64,000 bases of DNA from Xylaria sp. FL1777 (Eukaryota > Ascomycota > Sordariomycetes > Xylariales > Xylariaceae): assembly GCA_022578965.1 (NCBI GenBank), contig MU400515.1:310001-374000 (forward strand). Reading direction: 5' to 3'. A program made the position numbers and the translations under genes. A model generated the notes under the pieces. That model was not told the origin of the DNA, did not search any database, and was given only the letters and a program-made list of their open reading frames with translations. Position 1 is the stretch's first letter; every line of letters starts with the position of its first letter. Positions 33,428 through 44,380 of this stretch are shown piece after piece.

Positions 33428-35928
33428 ATGAACAACGACCTGAGCCTCTCGAGGGCTCTGGGTGGCCTGCGCATCGCAAACCCGGACGATGCCACCCCGA
33501 ACCCCCCACAATCACATCCTACCGACTCCGAATCGCCCACCCCAGCCCAACCAACCACCGACGCTTTCACCCCCGACCCTCAGCTCCAGAAGGTGCAGAG
33601 TATACCACAAACCACTGAATCACCAAGAACAGGTATGGTTTCCGTGGAGCCAGAGGCCTCGAACCAGTCTACCTACACCCAGAACGGTACCCTTCCATAC
33701 TCCAATATGTCCTCACGTCCAGCGTCCGCTCTATACAATGCTGCTCCAACAGCCACTGTGCGCGATCAGGCCGCAAACTCTTATCATCTTCTAAGAACCG
33801 ATCCGTCTCGGGCACCTGCTCCCAGCGAGTCGGGAAGGATAGCTCCTGAATACTCACCCAGCATCCCCTCTCGAGAATCCAGCCACAGAGATCGCTTATA
33901 TAATCAGATTCACCAGACCCATCCAACAAGTGGCAACGGACCCTTGCCTCCTAGGAGGAGCTCAAAAGGACTGGCTGCTGGATACACCTCTATCGCTGGT
34001 GTACCGGTAGTACCCGAACCTCGCGGTCATGGACCCGATATACCTGGCTCGACGGGCAGCGAAGAGTGGAAAGACCGAGGGGCTGCCGTAGGGATGCGGA
34101 AAGAGGTCGATGCGAATGGCAAGACAATAATGAAACCAGTGAAAAAGGGAGTTCGTGACTTTTCGTTTGGCAGAGTGCTAGGGGAAGGATCCTACAGCAG
34201 CGTCTACCTTGCGACAGACCGACAAACACTTAAGGAGTATGCAGTCAAGGTGCTCGAAAAGAGGCACATCATCAAAGAGAGGAAGATCAAATACGTCAAC
34301 ATTGAAAAAGACACTCTTAATCGTCTAACAGAACATCCTGGCATCGTTCGACTTTACTATACCTTCCAAGACGAGAACTCGTTATACTACGTGCTAGACA
34401 TCTGTAGTGGAGGCGAGCTTCTCGGAGTATTAAAGAAAACGGGGACATTCGATGTCGAGTGCACAAGGTTCTTTGGGGCCCAGATCTTAGATGCCATTGA
34501 GTATATGCATTCTCGCGGTGTGATACACCGAGATCTTAAGCCCGAAAACGTCCTCTTAGACGACCAACTACACGTCAAGATTACTGATTTTGGCACTGCG
34601 AGGTTACTAAGCGACCCGAGAGCACCACAGGCCCCGCCGAGACTGGAGGATACGGGCACGAGCTCTAAAGGCAAAGAACAGGATGATAATAGAGCAGCCT
34701 CTTTTGTTGGCACGGCTGAGTATGTTAGTCCTGAGTTGCTCACCAACAAGAATGCTTGCAAGGCTAGTGATCTTTGGGCTTTTGGATGTATCATCTATCA
34801 AATGTTAGCTGGCCGACCACCCTTCAAGGGCGCCTCGGAGTACTTGACATTTCAGAAGATTGTCAACCTCGAATATGAGTTTCCTCCCGGCTTCCCCCCT
34901 GCCGCACGCGATCTGGTCGAACGTTGCCTGGTTTTGGAACCCGCCCGAAGACTTACGATTGAACACATCAAGAACCATGAATTTTTCGACGGTCAGCAGT
35001 TTGGCAAGATGCTATGGAAGGCGAAAGCGCCGCGGCTACGCCCTTATGTGCCTCCATCTCAGGAACCTAAAATCATTCAGCTAAATGGCATGTCAAGTGT
35101 TCAGCAGCCGAACTCGGGGACTAGGCCACACACTGGCGGCAATGGAATGAATGGCGGTACACGTACACCAGGACGCTTGATCACCGATATACCGCCGCCC
35201 TCTCAACTCGACATCGAATGGTCACCAGTACTGACAAAGCCAAACGAGAGGATACTACGGCTTGGGGATTTCTTGGTCATGTCATCTGCGATACCGAATA
35301 GTCCGTACAGCAAGGGTGAAGATGGCCACCGGAAGTTCACCCGATTCTTTGGTGGTAGCACCACAAAAAAGAGACAGCGGCTTGTTATGATCACCTCTAG
35401 TGGAAGAATCATCATAGCACCCGCGGGTGGCGAAGAGAAGAAAGCAAAGCAGGATATATCGCTCCTCGCCCCCGACTGCTCTTGGAAAACTCAAATCGAT
35501 GCTAAAGGACAGGTGGTCTGGTGTGTCGATTCGGTATGTATTGTGCCCTGTTACTACTACTATACTCGCATGCTTATATAAACTAGACCGGCTATCACTG
35601 GACGTTTGAGGATATAAAAGCACCTTCATCTCTCGACCCGTCCGGGCCCACTCCAGATGACTGGATCGAGACGTTACAGCAAGCTAAAGATATCGCGGTT
35701 TCGACGAATATGTCTGGTTCGTACGCCAGCGACAACGCGTTTGGCGAGATATCGTCGTCCATGTCAAGCCCTGCGAGTACATTTGGTCCTGAAAGCTACA
35801 ACGTAAGCGATCGATCTCATCGCAACCCGCTAACTCGCAGCCAAGCAAGTTTAGAGGATACCACAACTACCAAACGGAATCGTTTCAGTAAACGACAATC
35901 CAAGCAAGGGCTAGGCTCAGCATTCTAG
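33428..35928 (+). CDS. PDK1: PDK1-type AGC protein kinase with C-terminal PH domain
   Basis: This serine/threonine kinase is homologous to PDK1 (yeast Pkh1/2, fission yeast Ksg1), the activator of AGC kinases in cell-integrity, eisosome and nutrient signalling. Two exons (33428-35533 and 35587-35928) give 815 aa. The first ATG in the frame is at 33428; the codons before it are open but lack an ATG. The N-terminal 240 residues are Ser/Pro/Thr-rich. The kinase domain is about residues 245-525: GEGSYSSVY glycine loop, EYAVKVLEK lysine, VIHRDLKPENVLLDD catalytic loop near 367, ITDFGTARLL near 386, GTAEYVSPELL activation segment. An insert between DFG and the activation loop (SDPRAPQAPPRLEDTGTSSK) is typical of fungal members. 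A PDK1-like PH domain spans about 605-740 (ERILRLGDFLVMSSAIPNSP, then GYHWTFEDIKAP across the intron). Confidence 0.92.
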
Positions 35929-37136
35929 AACCGTGCTTGCAGGGGGGGCTTTAGCCTCGACGCATATAGCACGTTTATCTATTTCAACCACATCAACATA
36001 CAGTGTTGCAATTCAATTCTCCATGAGTTTTCTTTCCGGATGTTATAGCGCGGCGTCGGCTCAGGTACGTTGGAGTGATCTTGGAGGAGATTCAGTTGTG
36101 AGACAAAATGCATACTTGGCAAGGATCTTGTCCCTTTACTACACAGCATTTGCAAGGCACTCAAAAGTGCATTGTAGTCCTTGTTGCCGCTTTCTAGACG
36201 GATTAGAAGGATTATACTGCATGCAAGGATATCATATTACAGTTCATAATACCTGCCTACTACCTACCTCCTAGGTACATATTGATTATAGGTTATTTGT
36301 AGCTTATTAGAGCGTGTTATTTCATGGCACGCACATACAAATGCATATGCTGCGTGTTTGTCAGGTGTCGCAGCTTGATTTTCTCGCTCTTCACTCTAAG
36401 GCTTGGAGGTACTTTGACTAGAAAAGTTCCTGCTAAAAGGATATAGAATGGATGAGGAGAGGAAGAGGAAAAAGGAAACAGGAAACAGAGAGTGCTGTAC
36501 TATATTAAAAAGTAAAAAAAGTTCTGATACCTAGAGAGTTACCTCACCAACATTGAATCATTGAATACCTAAAGTATTGATGCTTAGCAACATTGAAGTG
36601 ACATCGACACGGAATAGAGGTACTGCTGCAGGTACTGTACACGGCAGTACAGGTGTGGAGCCACGACCCAAAGTGCGTAAATTAGAAAGGTGAGGGGGGA
36701 CGAGGAGCACCAGCCACTTTTCTCGACTGGATAACCAGGTACCACTCGCCAGTTACATATTACCGGTAATTTTTATGCCGTATGTACGCTAGCTCAGTTG
36801 TTTTATCCAGTTCAAGTTGCTGCCAGTGCTCCACAAACCAAGATCCTACGGCAACCCATTTGGATTCCGAGTGAGCGCGCGACGAGGCCGACGCGATTTG
36901 ACGACACGACACAAATTTCCGACAAAGTAGTCTCACGCTAGACAACTCTGTAGCCGAACCCTAGTTCGATCCGTCTACGCCAGTGGACACGCCATCCGCG
37001 ATCCCAATCTTCCGTCGCTGGCGTTGGTGTCTGGCGTCGCACACCGTCATCGCCCCCAGCAATCAGCGTCTCACAAGTACGTCGCAGGGCCGTAGAGTCG
37101 CAGAGAGCACCGGGACCATTAGTCGCCCAGGCAGTC
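35929..37136. other. Intergenic region between PDK1-like kinase and SNF12
   Basis: This tandem spacer holds the kinase 3' UTR and the SNF12 promoter. TACCTACCTCCTAGGTAC words lie at about 36257-36275, and a GTACTGCTGCAGGTACTGTA-type inverted repeat at about 36620-36645. No gene is seen. Confidence 0.55.
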
Positions 37137-37220
37137 ATGATGCAGCCGGGCTACCGTCCATACCCGCAGCAGCAACAAATGTTGGTGGCGCCACCACCGC
37201 AGCAGCAGCAACAACAACAG

Positions 37221-37251
<31 letters not shown>

Positions 37252-39407
37252 GGATATCTCAACCTGGAGGCCCGCGAAGGGGTGGCATTGGTATGTGCGA
37301 TTCATTTAATAGATTGCGCCGTGATTACATTTCGTAATGATGACGATGCCGATGACGATGACGCTGGCCATGATGGCCATGGTGAAGAAAAACAGGAAGA
37401 GAGAAGGGAGAAAGCGCAAGGAGCAAGAGGCAGACGGAGACGGATGGCATGGATTGGGCGCTACCGCTGCATCGTGACTCGCAAGCAACGGCCCGCGCTT
37501 GTGATGTGCAAACCCCACAACGCGAGGAACTTGCAGCTCCACTGGCCCTTGGCTCCGGCTCTGGCTCTTGCTCTTTTGTCGGCCCTGGTAGATTGCTGTC
37601 CTGTCTCGCTTGTTCGTCGATGTCCACGTATCATACCGCAGATCCGGCGCTTTCTCTGTTCCGTCACCGTTCCTTGTCGCGCTGTGTGTCATTCCCGACC
37701 CTGCCGTCGCATCGTGTCCGCTTTTTGTGCCACTTCCCGGCGCCTCCCAACCTTTCTTCACCCCCAATTCATCCCTAGTTTCATCACCTCTGCCTCCCAT
37801 TCTACCACCCTTCGAGCTTCCTTCTCTGATCATCTGTAATGCAGGTCCCATGATGTCGTCCGGTCCACATCACCAGCTCCCTGTCAGCCAAGCTCAGGCG
37901 GCAGTACAGCAACAAGTAGCTGCGGCACAGTTTGAGACGGCCAAGCGTCGAAGTCGTAAGCCGACAGATAAAAACCTTCCTGATGGAATTGATGACTGTA
38001 TTATCGGCGACGTAGCGCAAAGATACCGAGAATTGAGAGACTTCGAGCGAAGACTCGATGCTACTATGACAAGGAAGCGTCTCGACATCGTCGACGCCGT
38101 AACTCGCAGTGTCAAGGTTTGTAAAACACAGGCGTGCTAGTGTATTTGTTCCCTTGGTTAACAATTGGCCTTGTAGCGGTGGAAGACGCTTCGAATATGG
38201 ATCACCAATACGGCCGAAAATCAGATCTGGCAAGGCAATGGCATTAATGTGGATACCTTTGATTTTAACTCGAATCTGGAACCTACCTATCGCGTCAAGA
38301 TTGAAGCTCGCCTCCTGGATGACGACGATGACGACCTCGATGACGATGACCCCGAGGACACAAAGACTGGTGCTCACGACCCAGACCAGATGGAAGAAGA
38401 TGGCCCAGACGATCCAAAGTCAAGGACTACCAAATCACCCAGATACCGATTCTCGCATTTCTTCAAGGCCCTCCACGTAGACTTCCCTCCCAGTAGTGGA
38501 GGTGCTGAGCGAAGTGTTGAATGGAAGAAACCAGAGCGAGTGGGTGGGTCTCCAAACCTACCCGCTGCTGCCGACTTCGACGAATTGACCTTTAAGCGGA
38601 ATGGAGATGAAAATCTCAACATCACCATCAATCTTATTAGGCACGAGGAGCCTGAACGCTATGCCCTCAGCCCCGAACTCGAGGATATTGTCGATATGCA
38701 CGAGGCGACAAGACAAGAGATTGTCATGGGAGTCTGGGAGTATATCAAGATGATGGGCTTACAAGAGGACGAGGAAAAAAGACAATTCCGCTGCGACGAG
38801 CTTCTGCGAAGCGTAAGTCGCCTTTATTATTACTATTCTACTGGAAGGGCACATGTGCCGTGGGCTAACAGTTGGACAGGCTTTCGGTATTGAGACGGGA
38901 GCCATTCCTAAACTCACAGACTACATTTCTCCCCATCTCCGACCCCTTCCTCCCGTACAGCTCCCTTACACTATCCGACTTGATGAGCAATTCCAGAAAG
39001 ATCCCCAGCCCACCGTTTACGACGTACGAGTAGCAGTAGATGATCCGTTGCGGGAACAGATGACTACGTTCTTGAATAACGCAGGGTATGCAGGGATGTT
39101 GAGAGAAGTTGCGTCACTAGACGAGAAATTGGCCATTATCATCCAAGCTGTTCATGTGTCCAAGGCGAAGCATGACTTCCTCAGCTCGTTGAGTGAGGAT
39201 CCAGCCATATTCGTGCGGAATTGGCTTAGCTCCCAAAAACGAGATCTCGAGGTGATCCTAGGTGAAGCAGTGAGGGGCGGCGGCGAAGATGCAAATGGAG
39301 ATGAGTGGCGCAAGGGCGGGAAAGACAGCATTTGGGGCACAATCAATGCTCGTGAAAGTGTTAATTCCCTACTCTCTAGAATGCCCTCCCAGCCGCAGCA
39401 GCGGTGA
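37137..39407 (+). CDS. SNF12: SWI/SNF chromatin-remodelling subunit Snf12 / BAF60 (SWIB domain)
   Basis: This accessory subunit of the SWI/SNF nucleosome-remodelling complex is homologous to yeast Snf12, fission yeast Ssr3 and animal BAF60/SMARCD. Four exons (37137-37290, 37845-38116, 38177-38812, 38880-39407) splice in frame to 529 aa. Exon 1 encodes a Gln-rich head with a run of about 17 Gln. Conserved BAF60 blocks follow: RRSRKPTDKNLPDGIDD near residue 75, FERRLDATMTRKRLDI, RWKTLRIWITNTAENQIWQ starting exon 3, and FSHFFKALHVDFPP. The SWIB/MDM2 domain is about residues 304-375 (YALSPELEDIVDMHEATRQE, VWEYIKMMGLQEDEEKRQFR, then PHLRPLPPVQLPYTI). An acidic insertion (DDDDDDLDDDDPED) precedes it. 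The first intron is 554 bp, far longer than others here, and exon 2 has its own MM pair shortly after the junction. Confidence 0.9.
37200..37250 (+). repeat. CAG/CAA tract coding polyglutamine in SNF12
   Basis: This is a 51-bp uninterrupted run of CAG and CAA codons, about 17 Gln, in exon 1 of SNF12. The mixed CAG/CAA codons suggest selection for Gln as well as slippage. Confidence 0.9.
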
Positions 39408-40037
39408 CCGACCAGGAACTAGGTACTCGTCATGCCTTCGTCTATATTAGGCGATGTGTCATGGAGTATGGCGAAGCGGTTGCTTGTTTGGAAGATACTA
39501 TTGTTCCGGGTTTCGGGACCAGGAGATGGGTGGCGTTTTAGGAAGGCTCCATTGCGTGTTTTTTTGTAAATGTATTGGAAAAGATATCCCTTATTCCGAG
39601 CGGGGAGGGTGCCATGTATCTTGCAACAGGGTGTACCCTTTGTCGGCCAAGCCATTGTGTTTAGTGGAGAGACAGACGATGCGTGGATAGGACGGTGTCG
39701 GAGGGTCAACTGTCGTGTTACGTGTGCAGATAACTTCTAAAATCCTAACCCCGACTCCAACTCGACTTGGTATTCATTGACCATAAGAGCAGCCGGAGCC
39801 ACTGGACTGAAGAGGAGACGAGTCGTAGAAAGTAACAAAGATTTTTTGGCGGGTGGGCTGCAGTATATCCATCCCTTGCTACCAATTTGTTTTAGTTTTG
39901 TTCTACCATTGTACCTTACAATATATACTTGTGGCGGCGGGGTTTCAACTTCTTCACATACTACTTATGACCAGCTAGCCAGAGGCGTGTGTGAGCAAGA
40001 CTACTCCTACATTTAAGTGTCACTAAATTGGCGCAAG
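39408..40037. other. Intergenic region, SNF12 3' side and SDR promoter
   Basis: I see no gene or notable repeat in this spacer. A short T-rich leader (about 39880-39920) precedes the next gene. Confidence 0.5.
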
Positions 40038-41442
40038 ATGGCTACAGTCTACTCTCGTCTGAACACAGCCGTCATTACAGGCGGCGCGTCGGGCATCGGC
40101 CTTGCACTCACGAAGAAGTGTGTTGGCTATGGCATGCGCGTGCTCGTCGCCGACTGGAACGAGAATAGTCTCGACGCTGCCAAGTCGGCCTTTGGCGACA
40201 AAGTCAGCGCCATCAAGGTCGATGTTGGCAAGGCTGAAGACTGGAAGATATTGAAGGAGAAGGTCGTGAATGACTTTGGAGGTTTGTTTTGTATTTCTTT
40301 GCTTCTTTGGTTGTTCCTATGAGATGCTGTTCCTGATCCCTCATCACCCCCTCTTTATACAACTTGAGTCCACTCTAAGGTGTATGTGTATACCACATCA
40401 CGCCCTCACATCGTCCATATGATTCTCAACGTCAAGCAGGAAAAAAAGAACCTCTTCTATCCCTACTTAGTAAACCCCTATCTATTTCAACCAAGCGATG
40501 ACTAACCCAACCCCCCCTTCGCCCCCAAAACAGGAAAGATAAACCTCCTCGCGCTCAACGCAGGCACGCAGGTGCGCACGAGTTTCGAAGACGCAGATAC
40601 CTCGGGGTTCGAGAAGGTGCTGCAGACGAACCTGCTGGGCGTGGTAAACGGGATCACGAGCCTGCTGCCGCTGATCAAGGCGAGCGCGTCGGCCGCCTCG
40701 CCCGCCGCGGTCGTCATCACCGGCAGCAAGCAAGGGATCACCAACCCGCCGGGCAACCCGGCGTACAACGCCAGCAAGGCCGCCGTCAAGGCCGTCGCCG
40801 AGCAGCTCTCGTACGACCTCGCCGCCTCCCACCCCGCCGTCGTCTCCGTCCATCTGCTCGTCCCCGGCTGGACCTGGACCCAGCTTGCGGGCGCCGCTAG
40901 CGGGCGCGAGAAGCCTGCTGCTGCTGTACGTGTTCTCTGTTTATCGGGCTATGACTGCCTTTGCTCTCTCTCCACTCCTCTTCTTTGTCTGTTCATATTT
41001 GCTATTATCCGTGTTTATCTATCATTCATTTCCCGGCTATATCCCAAGAGAACGAAACAACTCCCACCCGGGCTAAAATCATGTCTGTCCGTCTTGTCTG
41101 TCCGTCTTGTCTGTCCGTCTTGTCTGTCCGTCTTGTCTGTCCGTCTGTTATATATGGAAGGAGTTTCACATGCCCCACCCCGTCCTATCCATGACCACGA
41201 TCGTCTAGCTAATCCTTGGGTACAAATCACAGTGGACGCCCGAGCAAGTGGCCGATTACCTGGAGAAGAAGATGGCCGAGGGCCAGTTCTGGGTCCTGTG
41301 CCCCGACAACGACGTCACGGAGGACATGGACAAGCGGCGGATGCTGTGGAACACGAACGACGCCATCCTTGGCCGGCCGCCGCTGAGTCGCTGGCGAGAG
41401 GAGTACAAGGATGAATTCAAGGGGTGGATGGAGAAGAAATAG
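40038..41442 (+). CDS. Short-chain dehydrogenase/reductase (SDR)
   Basis: This is an NAD(P)-dependent oxidoreductase of the classical SDR fold; the substrate is unknown. Three exons (40038-40281, 40534-40925, 41233-41442) join to 281 aa. The cofactor loop TGGASGIGLAL is at residues 14-24. VLVADW at the end of the second strand has an Asp, which usually favours NAD(H). LLALNAGT gives the NAG motif, and the catalytic Ser/Tyr/Lys fit ITGSKQG and PAYNASKAAV (Tyr near 157, Lys near 161). The C-terminal exon (WTPEQVADYLEKKMAEGQFW) covers the substrate lid. Both introns are long for this window (252 and 307 bp). Exon 2 is far more GC-rich than exon 1, and intron 2 contains a 13-bp minisatellite. Read-through of intron 2 gives a false longer frame. 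Confidence 0.85.
41082..41146 (+). repeat. 13-bp minisatellite inside SDR intron 2
   Basis: Five perfect head-to-tail copies of TGTCTGTCCGTCT lie in the second intron of the SDR gene. The unit is pyrimidine-rich with TGTC/CGTC sub-repeats. Confidence 0.92.
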
Positions 41443-41875
41443 GGTGTGGCTCGCTGATAGGAAAGCAGTAACTTGGGATATGCGTCAGAGGATCAAAATC
41501 AGGGGTCTCGGGTGTCAAGGTCATTGAAAAAAAAGAAAGAAGAAACGGGAGAGAAAAGTTCGCTCATTGAACTGAGATCAACGTATTATATGCACTGCTG
41601 AACAAGTCAGCTGAGAGCAGCTAGCTAACTATGCGCCATGACAAATGCTTTTGCATCTTTACCGTGACTGCAAAACCCCCCCTTTAAACGCCTAACTGCA
41701 TGCATGTACCTAATCTCTGTCATGAAGACAACCCCTACCTCTATGTCTCTTGGGTCTTTCTCACATGGTATCTACTACTCGGTACTCGTTGCTTACATGA
41801 GGATATCCTGGTTGGTTTTCCATTATAAGGTTTACCGCCAAATTTCACATACACAACGCTATTAGCCTATTATGG
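41443..41875. other. Convergent 3' intergenic region (SDR / HYM1)
   Basis: These are the short 3' flanks of two convergent genes, with an A-rich tract at about 41528-41546. Nothing else is seen. Confidence 0.5.
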
Positions 41876-43200
41876 TCAAACAGGTTGAGGCTGCCGTGTC
41901 GGGGGTACTGGATTCGGGGGCATATTCTTGATTTGTTTGATGAGGAACTCCCGCTCGTCGATGAACTGCTCGTCGTCTGTGCGGTCCTCCAAAAAATGCG
42001 ATAAGAAGCTGAGGAGTTTATCCCGATTCATAAGCAGGATCTTCTGGACAGCAATCGACTTGTGAGGGTTGGCAACAAAGACTTTAAACACGTGGAAGCC
42101 CTCGTACTGCACCATCTTGCGGTCGCTCCGTAGCAGGTTCATGCAAATCTTTAGGTGCTCGCCTCGGTCGACATAAGCGGTCATGACGTTATAGTTCGAA
42201 CGGTCGAGCAAGATCTCGCCGAGCAGCTTGATTGACTGCCGTTTAGTAACATAGCTGTTAGACTGTACTAGGATGCTGTTATACTTGTCGAAGAATAGTT
42301 CGAAATTGACGGCTAGGTACCGCGGTACAAGCTCTTTATGCTTAGTCAAGAGCTCCTATTCAGCTGTGATTAGTGCCTACGCCCAGAAAAGACAGGGTGG
42401 CCGAAAGGACTGTACCCGAAACGTGGTAAATGCATCCGCGGCGACTTCAAATGAGCTCTTGTCGATCCAATCAAAGAACCTCCAAAAGACACCACTTCCA
42501 GTCTGCGGTCGCTCCCTATCAATGGCTGTGACGCCTTTCAAGCTGGATCCCGGTTGTTCCCCGTCATCGTAGAGGATTATAGCCGCTGCTGCCTCGCTCT
42601 TCAGCACTTCCCGCAAGACGGAACCGGCCGGCGTTGCGCTCTCCTTGTGCTCGTAGCCTCGACACAGCTCTAGCAGGACCTCGGGTCGGTTGTTTACCAC
42701 GAAGCTTAATGCGACTGGGTCTGTTTTCGGCGAAGCTGTCGGCGGCCGGAATCGAAAGACGTATGAGAGGATGACCTGGGTGTCTTTGCGGGCTTCGAAG
42801 GGGAGGCGGTGCAGGTTTTGGGCGAGTAAGAACAGGAGGTCCTCCTCTATCAGACCAGTGACTAGTGAATACACCTGCTCTGGTGTGCTCTCATAATCTG
42901 CCCGTCGTCGCGACTGTCAGCTTACAGGCCGAGTCTAACCTTGGCTGCACATATTCGTACCTGGTACTCCCTGCAGGAGCAGTTTCATCTGATTCAGGAC
43001 CTTGGCCAATTCTTCGGCCTACTCAGGAAAAGGGCACTGTCAGTGCTCGACGTCAAGGCACAACCAAAGTCTCGCAATGTGGTTCTAGTCACCTTCGCAG
43101 GGCCACCGGGGCCGTCCAGCCTGATCACATAGTCCTTGGCCTGTTTAGACAGGTCGATGGTGTTTGTCCGACTCCTGCCCCTCCCAAAAAGGAATGCCAT
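41876..43200 (-). CDS. HYM1: Mo25-like protein Hym1 (RAM/MOR network scaffold)
   Basis: This Mo25/CAB39 family armadillo-like scaffold binds the GC-kinase/STRAD module. In fungi Hym1 works in the RAM/MOR network with NDR kinase for polarity and cell separation. Four exons (43093-43200, 42961-43018, 42416-42897, 41876-42355) give 375 aa. The start MAFLFGRGRSRTNT is the typical short basic N-terminus. Exon 2 (only 58 nt) encodes AEELAKVLNQMKLLLQGVP. Exon 3 opens with STPEQVYSLVTGLIEEDLLF. Exon 4 carries the most conserved repeats: HKELVPRYLAVNFELFFDKY, LLGEILLDRSNYNVMTAYVD, MVQYEGFHVFKVFVANPHKS. The C-terminus is Pro-rich (MPPNPVPPTRQPQ). The gene is divergent from the isoleucyl-tRNA synthetase gene. 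Confidence 0.92.
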
Positions 43201-44380
43201 GGTTCCTTGCGGCTGCGGCTGCGGTTGCGATTGCGGTCGGGAGGTCGATTATCGGGCCAACCAACAAAGTCAGATGCGACGAGCGTCGCCGGCCAAAGTA
43301 TACAGTGTAGGGAGATTTGCGAACGGCCACGGGGCCAACGGGTCGGCCCTAATCTTGAGTAAGACGGAGGTCGCTTGACCGCCAATTGTCATTGCTGCGT
43401 AAAATAGGTGTGTATAGGGAGTCTCTATGAGGATTCCTCTAGAGGTTGCACGTCATTGCTCTCGATAAGAGACAAAGAGAGCTTGAGTTCTTAGAGAATT
43501 AGAAAGTCCCAAAGCATCACAGGGGAATCCGGCTATCACCGTCTCTTATGTTGCATCAACTAAGCTTCGGTTCCCATCAATGGGACCTGGGTAATTGCCA
43601 AGGGGCTTGCTTCAGGAGGGCCCAACGGTCGTAATGTTGTTTATTTACAGCCAGGTAAGGGGACTACCTATTTGCTCTTGTTCAGCCGCTAACTCGACCC
43701 CTAACACGTTGCCACGAGCTATGGCAAGCCCCGCCTGCCGCCTGCCTGCCTGTCCTGGCTTGGCGGCAACTTGGAATGATAAGATTATTGGTTATAAGCC
43801 ACACTTGAGTTCGCCCTGTATGTCAGGTACCACTATGTATAACAGCTTGATATAACTTCCAAACGAACCAGTATGTTATACAAACCTCTTCAAGAGACTC
43901 ATTGAATCAAACTGGCATGATTAAACCTTTTCGGAGAATAGTAAAGATGAGAATTGTTTAGGTTAGGTAATAGGTATGTATGTACGTAGGTACATATGTA
44001 CTCATACATAATGCATACTACTGCATACTTTAGTCAGCTAGCTACATGTATACTACAAGTGACCTTCTAATAATTGACCTGTGATATCGGCTAGCCTTAG
44101 GTTAGTCTTGATTGGGTAACACGCGGGGTGGTTTAAATATTATTTCTAAACAGAGCACAGGCACAGGCCCAGACCCCGCGATTAGTGCCTCCGACAAAAA
44201 GTGCCCCGCGGTCGGATTTATTCACGTCGCATTTCGTATGACACCCTTGGGCTGTGACTCAACTTCAGGGCGATTTATGAATTTGTGACATTATCTGACT
44301 TCCGACTTCTGGCCCTGCCAAACACACGGGAAAGTCACTTGTTCAGTTGATTTCAACAACCCTTAGTGGCATCTTTCACA
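43201..44380. promoter_or_regulatory. Shared upstream region of HYM1 (-) and isoleucyl-tRNA synthetase (+)
   Basis: These 1.18 kb separate two divergent housekeeping genes and contain both promoters. A TAGGTA/TATGTATGTACGTAGGTAC cluster lies at about 43960-44000. A CCCCGCGATTAG and GCCCCGCGGTCGGA GC-rich pair lies at about 44173-44217. No coding gene is accepted here. Confidence 0.5.

Noticed and set aside
36955..36985. TAGTTCGATCC word resembling a tRNA B box
   Set aside because: No A box or foldable cloverleaf is found at the right distance; it lies in the SNF12 leader.
37282..37839. 185-codon plus-strand frame and opposite-strand frames inside the SNF12 intron
   Set aside because: They lie within the 554-bp intron between well-supported exons and have no homology.
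40572..41414. 280-codon frame running from SDR exon 2 into the third exon in another frame
   Set aside because: It is produced by reading through the intron with the minisatellite; splicing 40925 to 41233 restores the SDR C-terminus.
43595..43855. 86-codon frame in the HYM1-ILS1 spacer
   Set aside because: It has no motif and no splice or promoter support.
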